Below, piece by piece: positions 21,481-35,338 of a stretch of 64,000 nucleotides of DNA. A program made the position numbers and the translations under genes. The stretch spans positions 2,976,001-3,040,000 of the forward strand of contig JAQFVV010012420.1 of NCBI GenBank assembly GCA_028023455.1, given 5' to 3'. Position 1 is the first letter of the stretch. Every line of letters begins with the position of its first letter. The notes below the pieces were generated by a model, which saw only the letters and a list, made by a program, of their open reading frames with translations, was not told the origin of the DNA and did not search any database. Source of the stretch: Epiperipatus broadwayi (lineage: Eukaryota; Onychophora; Udeonychophora; Euonychophora; Peripatidae).

Positions 21481-24400
21481 TGTCTAATTATATTAGAAAA
21501 AATTCCATAAAGATTTTAATTGCAAGTTAATATTATCAGTGCTTTATGGTTAAATGCTAATTGATTTTATAAACATTCTTTTATAAGTCTTAATTATTTA
21601 AAAAAATATTTTAATATTTCTATTGTGTTGGTTTGAATCCATCTGTACCTGTAAGTGACTTTCAATTGTTTAAATTATGAATACATTTCCCTGTATAATA
21701 ATAAATTAATGTTGAAAGCTATTACAAGCTAAAGTTATTTTTATATAGCTTAAATTAAACTGTAATAATAGCTAAGTTTAAATCTTTAATGTTAGGTATT
21801 ATTATTTAATTTGCTTGCTTATAAGAAAGCATTTCTATTAATTTAATAAAAATATGTTTTTATTTGTGCTAATCATTACAAAAATTAAGTCAGTAAAAAT
21901 GAAGTAAGCTATGTTAATAATAAAATAAAGAGTTAATTTATTATTATTAAAAGTTATTAGTTTTCAAATAAAGAAAAACACTAATAAATATGTGTGTTTG
22001 TGCTTGCATTTTAATTTTCAACTTTCACTTCCTTGTTCATAATCTTTAAATATTATTCTTAAATATCTTTAATTTAAAACAATAAAAAGTATTCTGGAGA
22101 ACTTTTCATTTATTTAATAAGGTATAAAATTATTATAAGAAAATAATGTAAAAGAATATTCTGTTTAAAACAATATATTTGTTATGCAATATTGTATTTT
22201 ATTATAAAAAATTTTGGTTACATAAATAATTGTCTTATAATTTAATATTTTTAACTAATAGTATAGACAATATGTAAATGAGTTTTTATTTTTAGTTTTG
22301 TTACCCAGAATACCAAATCAATTTTTAAATTTTAATATAGAAGGTCAAGAGAAGGTGATTTAAAAATGTCAATTATAATCAATGAAATCAATCATATGAT
22401 CAGGGATATAAAAAAAGAGAAAAAAGACCTATTACACACATGGGAAGGAAAGGAAAAATTGCTTATTTTATTTTCTAATTAATTTTTATTATTTGCAGAG
22501 TTAATCATTTTTGATAATTATAAGTTTAAATATTTTTAATTAATTTTATTTTGTTAAAGAAATGAATCCATACATAATTTCTAATTCAAGTGCCAAAACT
22601 GTAAGTTGTCTTCTGAGAAGTCTGAAATCTACATTATTAAAAAAAGGGAAAACATGATGGAAAGTTTAAAGTTATTTTTTTTATAACTATTGAATTACTT
22701 TTATACCAGAGTAACAAATCACAGTCATTTTCTATGGCTTACCTCATTAATGTAAGAACTTTTATTGATTACCAATTTATTTAATTTCAATTAACTTTAT
22801 TATCAATGAAATATTCTTTGGGCCATAATATTAAGAATTGTAGAGACTTATGTTGTTTAATACTTATAGCTTTTCTTAATATTTTTGATGACTTTGCTTA
22901 AATTTTTTTAAAAAATGCTGAAAGAGTACTAAATTTATCAAAAGTCTTTGAAATGTTTTGTTTCCAGCAACATCTTTTTGAAATATATTTATTTCAATAT
23001 TATCATATTTTAACAATGGTTTTCTCCAGTATAATTCTTTTTTTAATGAATAAAAATATTTTAATTCTGATTATAGAACCTCTTTATTAATTTTAAAATA
23101 AAATTTTAATTACTTATCATAATTATTTATTTGTTATCTTTGCTGCAGACTAAAATACATTCACTCATGAATATTTCAATTTAAGTTTAATACAGGCCAG
23201 ATAGAAAAATATTCCCCAAGTCTATAAATTAAAATTATTAACTTACACTTTCATTTGAAAATTATTGCTTGAATACTTATGTTTAAAAAGTATTATTATA
23301 TCATTGTAATGGATTTATTACTTAAAAATTCATTGTTATTATCATGTAATAATGTCAGGACAAAATAACTGAAACAGTCATACTTGTGTTATAAAAAAAT
23401 ACAAAATGCTTTAATAAATTATTATTCAAGTTATTATACAATTAACTTTTAATCATAAACCTGATTTACATATGCTTTACTATTATTAGTGTTATATTTC
23501 TGAATTTCAAACCATGCTCTCTAAGAAAACCTGCTTAATCTAAATAATATTTGCTCCTAGATCTCATTATTGAATTATATATTTTCCTATGGATGAATGT
23601 AAAGTTGACATAATGTTATAAGAAAAATTGCCAGTGCCATATTCAAAAAATATTTTCATAATATTGAATTGCCAATAATATGTTTACATGCTTATGTTGT
23701 CAGGAAAACTCTTGCTAATAGAAATGTGTTCAAACGCTATACATCTAGTACTAAATTTGCTGTATTTTCAACTAATGGAAAATGTTTCTTATGTTTGCAG
23801 AACTGTATCTTGATGAATGGTGAACACTTCAGTGTGAAGGACATTTAATCATTTAAATTTTGGTAAACTGTACTTGGTATAAAATTTTAAATTACAATTT
23901 TATGCTTTTATAATTTATTATGTATTTTATTTATTTATAATATGCACTTGTGTCTGATATCTTTTATGCATTATTTATCAACTATAATATCCAGAAGTTC
24001 ACAAAATATTTGTCATTTATAATACTCTGCTTTGTCCCCTATCATGAGTAATTTATCTATTTAAATGAATATGTTTATGCATAACTAGTGAAGATGTTGT
24101 ATATTCTTATTTCATTCATTCAGGCCATGTTTTATTAGGCCAAATTTGGCAAATAATTTTGTTATCAATTTTATGCATCAGTTAATAATTATAATATTTG
24201 TTAGGAGATTTAACAGTAGTATCTCTCTTAATTTATTGTTTATGCTTATCTTGCTATTATATTTTCCAAAAGGTGGTAGGTTTTCTCTCTCTTGTGGGTA
24301 TTTATTTTTTCTAACACATATATTTTATAAAGAAATTGTAGCTTTGTCTCTTATTATATTTTCCATGAGTGATATTTTTCATATTTAACATAAATGCTTT

Positions 24401-26765
24401 ATTTAAGGAAGTCCCTATTGTTCCTAATATTTTGGTGGTTCATTCTTATTTTTCCCATATGTTCAGAGACAAAAGTCCTATCATATTTGTTTGCCCTCAA
24501 TATGTATGTGCTCCTTTTGAGTTTATGCTATCATTAGGTTCATTGTCTTATGTATCTTTTCCTTTTAGATGTATTACGTCATATATTTTGTATGGAGCCA
24601 TGTGTGGTGTACTGCTATGACTTTATTATTTTTGGCAATTGATATTGTTATTTATTTTGAAGAAATCTTTCCTTCAATTACACTCTTGAACACTCTGACT
24701 ATAGGTTAGAGATAGTTCTAATATGTAGGTCTGTCTTACTTTGCTTTGCCAGTATTGCAGAACATAAATAATTATTTATTTAAAATAGTAAAATTGTATT
24801 TATAAATAAATAATATACATCACCTCTAGCATTTAAATGTACTCATTGTTGGGACAATGTCATAATTTGTAAAAATGTAGAACTTGTGCTATTTCCCATA
24901 TTTAATAAAAAGCTTTTATCAGTCAGACAAATCCATAATAGTCAATGACCATTTAATTTATAAATTTATTTATTATCATAAGCTGTAAACTTCTAAAATT
25001 TAATTTTCCTATGCAGTAAAATTGTATGGCGTAATGTTTGAATAGCTTAATTTGAAGATTGTAGATTCCCAAAATTGTCGTTTATTTGACTATCCTTATT
25101 ATTTAAATAAAATGTTATATTTTATTGTTAAATTTGTATATAGTTTTAATATCATCTCATTGACATCCTATTTATACAAAAGCTTAACAGTATATAATCA
25201 GTGATAGAATTATATTTTATTTTAGTTATTAAGAGTACATGCATATAAAATTAAAAATAATAATCACTTTGTTAGAAGGATCTTCAGATGTTAAGAATGT
25301 ATCTAAGAAATAAAATATTCATTCATTTCTTAACCTTAAATGATCATTTTAATCCATGTGCAATAATTAAAAGAAGATTACTTTTGTGGTAAAATTATTA
25401 TTTGTTTATTTATAAGATTGTAATTGATTATCCATCTTAAAATTAATGCTTAAATTATTTATCTTAAAGTTATAAGAGAGATTTGGCCTACGATGTTAAT
25501 AGGATATCCTGAGTGCCATAAAATCCCTTATCCACATTTGGTATTTGAATGCTATTCTAGTAGATTATTATTTTATTCTAAATTAAGACTTTCTGTGTAT
25601 TTTATTTTAATTAAAATATTTTCTTTTAAATTTGTTATTATTATTATTGTAAATTAGGAAGACATTATCTTATAGGTAAGAATATATCTCCTTATATTTT
25701 CATTTGGATTCCATTCATTGTTTAATAATTCATAAATAAAATAAAAGAGTGAAAATTTTAATATTAAAAATATTTAATAAAGAACTATGAGATCTTATAA
25801 TCAATGATTTAAAAAAAATATTTTTGACAAAAGAAATTATTTTAAAAAGTAAAATAGCACAAATAAAACCTAAGAAACATTATCCTTTATCAAGAGTTGT
25901 GAATTGTGGATCAGATCATTGCAATGAAATATTGGGAATAGTGTTTGTGAGATGTGTTATCATATTGGAGAGGAGTACTACAAATGTTATGAGAAGGAAT
26001 ATATTATAACTTAACTACTTTTTGGTATATAATTTCAATATTAAGAGCATTTGGAGTTTGTAAGAGTGAGTTGAGAGTTTTCCTTTTAAAATTTTATTAA
26101 ATGTTAATCATCATATTTACAATGCTTAGTTATTATTATTTTCAACCCTATGGTTCTTTATATTATAGCATATATCATATATGAAAATTCTGAGCTTAGC
26201 CTACATTATCATATTGTTTGAGACAAATCATGTTATTTGGGTGGTTGTGATTTTTTTATTACTTCATCATACATTGTGCTTTCTCTAAGTTGTAATATAT
26301 TGAAGTATATATTTCATAGTCAGTTTTATTCAGTTAACAAAATTAAGTAGAGGAAAGTTTAGGGAGTAGTATAAAGTTGGTTAGGAAGAGAAAGATGTAG
26401 AGTATAGGTTATTGGGTCATAAATAAAATTTTAATTAAACTTAACAAAAATTTAAGATTTAAGATACATTAAAATATTTATTTATGTATATTTGAATGTT
26501 TGTGAAAATAAAATTTTTGAACATTAATTTATTCAATAAAAAGTTTAAATTTCAACATTAATTTACTCAATAAAATTTAAAATTTTCAAAATCAATTTAA
26601 TTAATAGAAAAGTTTAAATTTGAATCTTAAAAAAAAACACTCTTTTAAATAATATTTATTATTAATAGAATAAAGGTTGTTTTTGCAATTATAAATCATA
26701 AAAAGAATTTATTCATTATAAGATTTGTGTTTGTTTTTAAAAATAAGATAATTAATCAATTATAT
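21481..26765. other. Long AT-rich stretch without identified genes
   Basis: No transposase, RT, tRNA box or splice-bounded exon was recognised. At 24146-24620 two overlapping frames (80 and 83 codons, different phases) are hydrophobic. The opposite strand also has longish open segments, so this could be a decayed coding element, but no motif supports it. The frame at 25824-26009 has no motif. The rest is simple A/T sequence. Confidence 0.4.
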
Positions 26766-28630
26766 CAGTGTTTTCAAATCTGTGGCGCATTATCCCCTAA
26801 AGGCACATGAAACCATTGCAGGGGGGGGGGGGAGGGATATCACCTTTACCAAACATACAAATTCAAATCAGTGTCTAAAGAAAATTACTCATCAATGCTT
26901 AACTAACTTTTGCCTCATTCTTACTAATGACAGGAGTGTTCATTAGAAAATAAACCAATAATGCACAAGCTCTCAACAGCTTTCGCTTCTGCTAATGACA
27001 TGAATGAGATAAGTGCTGTGTAGTATATATTTTGATACAACAGACATAATTAGTGGGTTTTTTATATTGCATGGTATTCTTAATAATTACTGAGATAAAT
27101 TTAAAAAGTGAGAATATTTTTTTAAATAATGTTAACTCTTTTTAGATGAATAAATATGTAATCGGATTGAAACAAAAAGCATATGAAGAAAATGCAAAAG
27201 TTGTTTGATCAATGCAAATACAGAAATAGTAATGTTAAATCATGAAAATATAATTCACTACACTTAACATTGGGATTTACAAATACATTCATTAATTGAC
27301 AAAAAAAGACTGATGTATTTGATCTGTGTAAATATTTTGGTTGCAGAAAACATAAAACCTCATATGTTAAATTATCATCTTGGAAAAACTACCATGCACC
27401 CAATGTTGGCAAGCCAAGATAATTTTTCCAAAGAAAATTATATGTTTTGAATAAACAACAAAATACATTTTCAAAAACCATGTCTCTAATGTCAAAAATA
27501 TTGCTTGCATCACATAAAGTTTCTTATAGAATTGCTAAGTGCAAAAAAATACTTTCAATAGGAGAAACTTTGGTAATACTTGCATCTATCGACATGGTAG
27601 AAACAATGTTCAATGAATTATGTACTAACCAACTTTGAAAATTTCCACATGCAGATAATATGGCAGGAGAAGAATTTTTGATATATCTGATGATTTATTA
27701 GTAAAAAAAACTAAAATTGTTGGATTTTGTTTTGCAATTGATAAAGTAACAGATTCAGTTAAAGTTGCTCATTTGATTTTATACATAAGATATACTGTAG
27801 AAACTGATATTCAAGAAGATTTATTATTTGGTAAAACTATTGAAAACAATACCACAATATAAATTTTTTTAAATGTGATTAACAGTTTTTAAAATGAAAA
27901 TGGCATTCTTTGGAGGAGTTGTGTTGAGATATGTACAGATCAAGACTGATCTATAGTTGACAAGCTCTAGTTTGAAAGTTAGCTCCTCATGAAATTTGGA
28001 TGCATCGTAAGATACATAGACAATCACTCACTTCAAAACATGTGAATGAAGATTTGCTAATGATATTTAAAGTTATTTTAAATATTGTAAACTTTATTAA
28101 AAAGATCCCATTAAGAAAAAGGTTGTTCACAAAATTGTGTGATGACATGCTAACAAAACACACCACTTTATATTATTGTGAAACATGTTGGCTTTCTTTC
28201 TTCAGCATACTTTAAAGAGTGTTTGAACTAAAAGAAAAAATCACCATATTTCTGATTGATAATAATAGAGATGAGGCAAAATTGTTTTATGACACAAAAT
28301 TCCTTGTAAAGCTTGCTTAATTAATGAATATTTTTGAAAAACTTATCAATGCAAGGATTTCAATCTCATGCTTTGATGCAGAAAGATAAATCTATTTTTC
28401 TGTGTACTGTCAACATAAATGTAACACTTCCTGACAAAAAAACTGGGTGTTATAATTTTATTGAGAATTTAAAAAAAATAATAATGATAAAAATGAAAAT
28501 TAAATTAGTTAATGACTAAACTAGGACAATCTTGAATTGATTGTAATCATTATTGTATTATGGAATTATGTCTAAGTATTTGAAAAAGATATATGAGTTA
28601 GGTCGGTAAGAAATGCTAAATAATAATTTG
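26766..28630 (+). pseudogene. hAT transposon, ZBED5/FAM200-like transposase remnant
   Basis: The left end CAGTGTTTTCAAATCTGTGG (26766) resembles a hAT terminal inverted repeat and is followed by a poly-G tract. Reading through several frameshifts in order: a BED zinc-finger remnant (ENIKPHMLNYHLGKTTMHP, about 27345-27402), SHKVSYRIAKCKKILSIGET (about 27510-27570), DDLLVKKTKIVGFCFAIDKV and DLLFGKTIENNT (27690-27855), and SLTSKHVNEDLLMIFKVILN with FTKLCDDMLTKHTTLYYCET (28027-28180), then NARISISCFDA-like sequence to about 28380. This is the domain order of the ZBED5/FAM200 type of hAT transposase, which binds terminal repeats and cuts and pastes the element. Many stops are present. The sequence near 28596 (TAGGTCGGTAAGAAATGC) resembles the 3' untranslated end of such elements, but no right terminal repeat was found. 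Confidence 0.8.
26821..26835. repeat. Poly-G tract
   Basis: Twelve consecutive G then AGGG, striking in this AT-rich DNA. It lies just inside the left end of the hAT element. Confidence 0.9.
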
Positions 28631-28954
28631 AATTCTTAAAAAAAAAAAGATATTTATATCAATATCAGGATCCCATATTCCACGGTCTGACATTCTACCA
28701 GTGGGCTATATTAAACACACACACACTATATTTCTATATATATATAGTTTGAAAAAATATAGAATGATAGTAATAAATAAATGAAATTAAAAATTACAAT
28801 TATCTTTGTCAGTTATTAATATCTTTAAACTTGAATAAAATATTTTTGATAGAAATAACTCTATATGTGTTTTAAAATTTTTTAATAAAGGTTTTTTGTC
28901 CAGAGCTTACAAGTAGATCTGGGACTTGAATGCATAATAAAATAAATATGGCTA
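28631..28954. other. Weak tRNA-like sequence
   Basis: The complement of 28670-28720 reads TAGCCCACTGGTAGAATGTC with a plausible A box, and the complement near 28910-28930 has GCATTCAAGTCCCAGATC resembling a B box. These are probably decayed SINE pieces. There is no gene. Confidence 0.3.
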
Positions 28955-29190
28955 AGATTTAAGACTACACAGTGAAATATAGAGAAATGTATGTTGAAAA
29001 CAATCAGGAAGAATCAAAACTGAAATGTATGGATGAGAGAACATATAATTACCACTGATATTAATAAAAAGTTTCAGAAACTGAAATGATATTAGTTTGA
29101 ATATGTTGATAGAAAATTTGATAATTAATAGATAATTGTAAATGGTCTAGATAAAGACCATATGTGAGATAAATATTTGCTGTGATGATT
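28955..29190 (+). mobile_element. Decayed RTE LINE fragment
   Basis: The order GACTACACAGTGAAATATAG, AATGTATGTTG, AACAATCAGGAAGAATCAAA, TGTATGGATGAGAGAACA and TTTCAGAAACTGAAATG matches the region about 20690-20820 of the RTE copy in this window. Further blocks continue to GACCATATGTGAGAT. It is an internal/3' coding fragment of an older copy, on the plus strand. Confidence 0.6.
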
Positions 29191-31825
29191 AATTGGTTAA
29201 AAAGTCATGTGTTCAGACAATTAGTAGTAGATTAAACATGGTGTTTTAATCCTCCTATCTGGATTTCTTTTTTTTTACATTCTATCGCTGCATTAAAGTA
29301 CACCGAGTATAAAAGAAAATGTTAATTATAAAATGCATCCATTATTTTTGGATGCAGGAACATCAGTGAGTTTTTAATATGGATAAATTCTAATGTCTCA
29401 AAATAATTAAAAGATACTGAGGTGATAAGTTTATTTATATGAATTGTAAAGGTGAAAATTTTCTCTCAATGATAAAATGAATAGCATTAATGCATAATAT
29501 TGCATAAAGCAATGCAAGACATCAAGTAGTTTAGGATAATATAAGTGATGATGAAAATGGTAGAAATTGGTCTAATTCACATAATATTGGTCTTACTCAG
29601 GCATGAACGTATTCACAATATATGTAAAATTATAAGATTATATTTATACATTCTATTAAAGACATTTATTTAGCTATAATTATATCTGTTACAATTTTAT
29701 GAGTTTGTTTTAAATATCTCATTAAGGAGGATTTTTTGATATTCCTAAATAGAGGAAACCATACTCACTAGGCTGATCAAATGTTGAGTGTAATTAGAGT
29801 TTGCTTTTCTTCCAATAATTTTATATATATATATTATTTATGCAATGTTACTGAGTATATATTTCATTACTGCAATTTATTTCAATTAAAAGCATTTTAA
29901 AAATAAAGCCTTGCTTTTATTATAAGATTCCTTTTTTATTTAGTTTTACTCAATACTTATAACATTTAAAATTATACTTTTCTTTAGAGATTTAAGACCT
30001 GTTAAAATATTTACTGATCTGATACTTTACATCTGCTTTCAAGATCAAAAGTTTACAATTCTTATATCTCTATTAGTTTTATAAATGTTTAATAGTTTTT
30101 GCATACCAAAGTATTTTTATTTTATTTTAGTAATCAAACATATGTGAAAAAGTATTTTTGATATAAAATTGTTATAGATGATATAAAGTCAAAAATACCA
30201 GATTACTTCATAGTATATCTATGACATTTAGTTCCAAGCTAAGTTGCAAGTATTACAATAACAGCAAACCGTATTACACAATTTATTTTTAAACCACACA
30301 CATATATGGATGGATGTATACACTTATTTATATGTTAAAACATGCATGGGAGTCACACATACATATGTATATATGTGTGTAAGTAATGTACATGCACAGT
30401 AAACAAAAAAAAAATATGAAAAATCAAAACGTCTTTTCTTTTTATTCTAATTTTTTTATACATTGAAGTATGCTTTGAAAATTAATTCTAAAGTGGTACC
30501 ACATACACTTTTCAAAATAAAACCAACATTCTATCATGAAGGCATTATGCTATAATGAATGGAATAAATACTACTAGCCAAAGTAGCACATAATTGCACA
30601 TAATATTTTCAGGACCTTCCTGCTTTGATATTAAAGTATCAGAAATTATTTTTGTTTGATTTATAAAGTTCACTAATATATTTTATTTTAATTATCTGTT
30701 TACTTTTTAACAGTATTTTTTAAAGTTATATATTCTGTTATATATATAATTTTATCCAGAACTGGCAAAATATTACAAGCACTAAATTACATAATTTTTT
30801 CAAGTATTTAAGATTTTTTCATTATAAAAGAAACTTTTATTGTAATTTTTCTTAGGAAAAAGTTGTTTGTGCAGCTCAAATTTACATATACAGTATATTA
30901 AAGTGAATGTCAGAAACTTCTCGCATGCACTTTTAGAATGCTTATGTGATAGCCAATCAGATGTAAAGATGTCTGTGTAAGGAACTCTCAAGTCACAACA
31001 CAAGACAGATATTTTACATGAAAAAGGTGGTTCCACTCTTCTCTTTACTTAAATTTATATATATATATAAGCCAATTTGAAATATGTTGACTTGAGAGCA
31101 TGAAGCTTTAAGCATCTTCACATTTAACTCACTGCTTATTATTTATAAACAAACAACAGTATATAAAAGTTTTAAATAATTTAATTTTATATTTTTACAC
31201 TTATATTTTTGATTATTATATTTTTTCTGTTTAAATGGTTGTAGTGAATGGTAACTTTTCTCTAGATTGTAGTCTTGAAATGGATTATCCCTAAGTACAT
31301 ACATTTCAATGTATGCTAGAATGAGTAGACAAATGTTATAATAAATAACATTCTAGAGATAATTTTATTTGTTCCCTATCATACAACAATGTATTTTATT
31401 TAATAATTTTTTGGAGCACAAACAACTCAAATATCAAGATCACAGATATGAGGAATACTGTAGTTGAGAACTTGCAGCAAAAAATAAAATACTTATAATA
31501 ATAAAAGTTTAAGAATGATAAAGAAAAGGTAAAGTGAATTAATATTCTTAACATTTAAGGATATACATTTAAATTTAATAGTTAAAGATTTTAATTCAAA
31601 TGAAAGGTTTTAAAAAAGTTAAACTGTAATAAACTATTAAAATAAAAGAATAATTAATAAATTAAAGTTAATCATTATAATTATAAAAATGAAGTTTAGA
31701 ATAGTAAAAATTATAAATTGATAAACAATACATTAGATGCATAAAAAATGGGATTTTTTAATGCGATAAAATAACATTTCTTATAATGCTATGCAAAAAC
31801 ATATTTACAAAAATGCTGAATAACT
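29191..31825. other. AT-rich DNA with possible SINE scrap
   Basis: At 29183-29265 GATGATTAATTGGTTAAAAA and GTGTTTTAATCCTCC could be tRNA A and B boxes. About 30170-30600 resembles 7970-8350 (see there). The 78-codon minus-strand frame at 30800-31036 has no recognisable motif. Nothing else seen. Confidence 0.35.
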
Positions 31826-32606
31826 TTATTGAAATTGTAAATAAAAATATCCTACAAATTTCAATTTATCAATTTGTATTTTCATCTTATTAACATATTC
31901 GTCTTTATTCATTATGACAAATCTATTCCCCTTGTCTTCCCTCATACATGTAATTGAACCATCAACAAAAAATTTTTTGGTGTCACTAATTTTCCTACTC
32001 CATGTATCTGCTGCTGTATAAAGCGGCTTGCGTCTAATCGCTCTAGCGATTTGGAAAACATAGTTATCCCTTCGCCTGTCATTAACTAGTCCTGCTTCAA
32101 CATCCACCATCATCTCCCTCCTCAGCTGTCTCTACTTGCCACCAACATATTTGGGACCCAGTTCCAATACTTCTTTAACTACCGCAGGCAATATTATATT
32201 TGTCAAATTGACAAAATCCTCTCTTTTGGGCATATTAATATTCACTTCGTTTCTTTGCTAGAAATGCGAACTTCCGTTCGAATTTACGACTCAATGCGCT
32301 CGCTAAATTGTTGCACTTCTTTGTCACCTGAGGAGGAATCGCCAAATTTCCTAAAATTCTCTGCAACCACTTTTTTTCTTTCTTGAGTGCCTTATTACAT
32401 CCTTTAATGACTAGTCCAAGTAAATATATTTGCACCTGCGCATTAATATTGCTTCGGTTATGTATGCAGTTATTTATATTAACTCTGCAACAATTTGGGA
32501 TAATTTTAAACCTCCCACATCTTTGCAGGAAATTTATCCATTGTTGAAAAGTGCAAACCGATAAGCTAAACTGTAATATCTGCTTGTATTGCCGATTATA
32601 GTCCAT
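31826..32606 (-). pseudogene. PLE N-terminal coding fragment (3'-truncated)
   Basis: A minus-strand start at 32606 (MDYNRQYKQILQFSLSVCTF) is followed by QRCGRFKIIPNCCRVNINNC and KFERKFAFLAKKR. After a frame change comes NMPKREDFVNLTNIILPAVV plus LELGPKYVGG. After another change at 32113 comes VDVEAGLVNDRRRDNYVFQI and REDKGNRFVIMNKDEYVNKM. The LELGPKY and EDKGNRFVIM boxes are characteristic of the N-terminal half of PLE proteins, upstream of RT. The piece stops at 31826, before the RT palm. It directly follows the 3' terminus of the copy at 32844-33813, the tandem layout known for PLEs (a partial copy in front of a second copy). Confidence 0.8.
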
Positions 32607-32612
32607 GTTAGA

Positions 32613-32843
32613 ATATTAAGTAATAACCTGTATATTTATACTTTACGTTTGTCCTCAATATAATAATATTAAATCATGCTTTCACACTTCCAATGTAAAG
32701 CTATAACAACAAATTGAAAACTAAATTAAATGGCTGAGCGCTTTCAAGAAGATGTACTTCTCATATTCATAGCCAGTTATGATCTTTTCTTTGGAATCAT
32801 TATATAAATAAATCTGATGTGCAAATTATATGCAAATGAGTCA
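32613..32843 (-). repeat. PLE terminal (pseudo-LTR-like) segment with stem-loop
   Basis: Lies between the endonuclease stop and the next copy's start on the minus strand. It contains the conserved stem-loop at 32732-32774 (complement starts GGCTATGAATATGAGAAG, then GAAAGCGCTCAGCC). It continues TTTAATTTAGTTTTCAATTT, AAGTGTGAAAGCATGATTTA and ACAAACGTAAAGTATAAATA. The same segment follows the plus copy at 35339-35530 and forms the arms of the palindrome at 52.9 kb. Confidence 0.75.
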
Positions 32844-33813
32844 CTAAGACCATCTTTTAGATATCGCAAAACATGCATCCTTACAATTAATGGTGAAAGA
32901 GTCCTCTGCTATAAAGTATGCTTCTTTTATCTTTCGCTTAATATCATGCCTCTCAGTACAAACTAATTTTGCAGATGTGGGTTTGAACACATGTCCTGAC
33001 AATTTTTGATGTTGAGCAAAAATTGAAGTGCATTCTGGATCTGTATGTGCCTTATTGTATCTATACCTGTGTTATGATATCCTAGTAGCTATGGTGGCTC
33101 TCATTTCACCATAGTATGATGCTTTGCATCCATTATGAGGGCATGCCACTCTGTACACAGCCTGTGGGGTCTGATCAGAAGCTATAGTGTCCTTAGTGTT
33201 GTTAATAAGCCTATTAGTTGAGATAGGTGTATGAAAACTCAAACAAAATTCCTTAGAAATGTTTTATGTAAAGAGTGCATGTAGGGCAACAATATCCAAG
33301 GCCTGTTGTTGTCATCTCTGTGTTTTCCAATATTATTTACAAAATGTCTAATTTTTTTATATACTATATTGCGCCTGTGTCCTGATTTGATTAAGTTGTT
33401 AGTATAATTAATTAAGTTAGACCTTCTTTCTGTCTCAAACTTGCACAAATAGTAATTTCTGAAAAGAAATGATGTCAATCCAGCAAACTTGTCAGTCATA
33501 GGTGTGTATGATTCAGGGTGAATCTGTCCACGAACTTCTGGTGGCTTCATGACCATTGCATAATTAAGCATACTTCCTTCTCTGTGTACCTTGATATCTA
33601 AATATTTTACTTCTTGCCACATATCTTCCCATGTAATATTTAAATTTAATGATGTGTTCGCTTGTATCCGATTTTTGATGTGCTCAACAATATTTACTGG
33701 AGCAGCAACAAATAAGTCGTCCACATACCTCGTATATATTATATTATCTACTACGTTGTATTCAGATAATACTTGTTTTTTGTAAAAATTCAAATAGATT
33801 CTAGCCATGATGT
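32844..33813 (-). pseudogene. PLE RT C-terminal half plus GIY-YIG endonuclease (5'-truncated)
   Basis: The minus-strand reading frame starts at MARIYLNFYKKQVL (RT motif B neighbourhood), then has YTRYVDDLFVAAP (motif C, both catalytic Asp present, about 33718-33740). It continues ITWEDMWQEVKYLDIKVHR, MVMKPPEVRGQIHPESYT and SHLFRNYYLCKFETERRSN-like sequence. After a deletion/frameshift near 33240 the endonuclease reads VYRVACPHNGCKASYYGEM (GIY-YIG-type box as SYYGEM) and GHVFKPTSAKLVCTERHDI, then ISKRWS stop at 32844. It is 5'-truncated at about 33813, exactly where the plus-strand copy begins, so the two copies are head to head. One frameshift and one internal stop make it inactive. Confidence 0.85.
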
Positions 33814-35338
33814 ACACACAGTAAACTTTAATAATAAACATAATAAGGAGAAGTTTATAACATCAATTCTTCGTATACATTGCAATAAAGCTTTTTCTAA
33901 ATCTGAGTATTATCAAATGTATCCATCTTCTTCCTCACCCCCTCGAATGTTTGCTAACGCTAAATTACACAAGCCTGACACACCTCCGAGGTTGATGCTG
34001 GACTTTGGAGGCATGCATTATTTTGAGACTGCTAAGAAGATAAATCATTGGTTGATAGATGAATTAGATTTGGAGATTTTACTATTAAATCTTCTTTCGA
34101 GTTTGTAGAGTGAATCAAGAACATGTTAATAAGGCCCGAGTTTAAAATTGCTGCATTAGATATTTCAGAGTTATACGGGTCTGTTAATATAAAGAAGTCT
34201 ATTGATATTATACAACAAGGACTCATAAATAAAAACGTAGCTCAGGCTCGCATTAGTTTCATAATAGAATTTCTGAGATGGTTAGATGTAAATATTATGG
34301 CAACATTTGAAGGCAAGTGGTACTACATGAAAGATGGGTAGCCTATGGGATTGCCCATGAGCGGCATCATGGCTAGCATCTATTTGAATTTTTACAAAAA
34401 ACAAGCATTAATAGTAGATAATAATATAATATATACAAGGTATGTGGACAACTTATTTGTTGCTGCTCCAGTAAATATTGTTGAGCACATCAAAAATCGG
34501 ATACAAGCGAACACATCATTAAATTTTAAATATTACATGGAAAGATATGGGGCAAGAGGTAAAATATTTAGATATCAAGATACACAGAGAAGGAAGTATG
34601 CTTAATTATGCAATGGTCATGAAGCCACCAGAAGTTCGTGGACAGATTCACCCGGAATCATACACATCTATGACTCACAAGTTTGCTGGGTTGACATCAT
34701 TTCTTTTCAGAAATTACTATTTGTGCAAGTTTGAGGCAGAAAGAAGGTCTAACTTAATTAATTATACTAACAAGTTAATCAAATCAGGATACAGGCGCAA
34801 TATAGTATGTAGCAAAATTAGACGTTTTGTAAATAATATTGGAAAACACAGAGATGAAGACAACAGACCTTGGATATTTTTGCCCTACTTGCACTCTTTA
34901 CATAAAACATTTTATGAGACTTTTTCTAAGGAATTTTGTTTGAGTTTTCACACACCTATTTCAACTAATGGGCTTATTAACAACACTAAGGACACTATAG
35001 CTTCTGATCAGACCCCACAGGCTGTGTACAGAGTGGCATGCCCTCATAATGGATGCAAAGGATCATACTAAGGTGAAATGAGAGCCACCATAGCTACTAG
35101 GATATCACAACACAGATATAGATACAATAAGGCACATACAGATCCCGAATGCACTTCAATTTTTGCTCAACATCAAAAATTGTCAGGACATGTGTTCAAA
35201 CCCACATCTGCAAAATTAGTTTGTACTGAGAGGCATGATATTAAGTGAAAGGTAAAAGAAGCATACTTTATAGCAGAGGACTCTTTCACCATTAATCGTA
35301 AGGACGCATGTTTTGCGATATCTAAAAGATGGTCTTAG
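33811..35338 (+). pseudogene. PLE RT plus GIY-YIG endonuclease (5'-truncated, catalytic mutant)
   Basis: Plus-strand segments: 33811-34108 with FITSILRIHCNKAFSKSEY and PPRMFANAKLHKPDTPP. Then 34123-34341 with FKIAALDISELYGSVNIKK (motif A). After an in-frame TAG (34339), GLPMSGIMASIYLNFYKKQ (motif B) and YTRYVDNLFVAAP, where motif C is YVDN instead of YVDD. After a frameshift near 34545, 34547-35071 has EVKYLDIKIHREGSMLNYA through VYRVACPHNGCKGSY, a stop in the GIY-YIG box, then EMRATIATRISQHRYRYNK and ISKRWS stop at 35338. Same subfamily as the minus copy (very similar throughout). The Asp to Asn change, stops and frameshifts inactivate it. Confidence 0.85.

Noticed and set aside
24146-24620. 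Two overlapping hydrophobic frames that might be a membrane protein
   Set aside because: Different phases, no splice signals or motif, and the opposite strand is about equally open. Left as unassigned.
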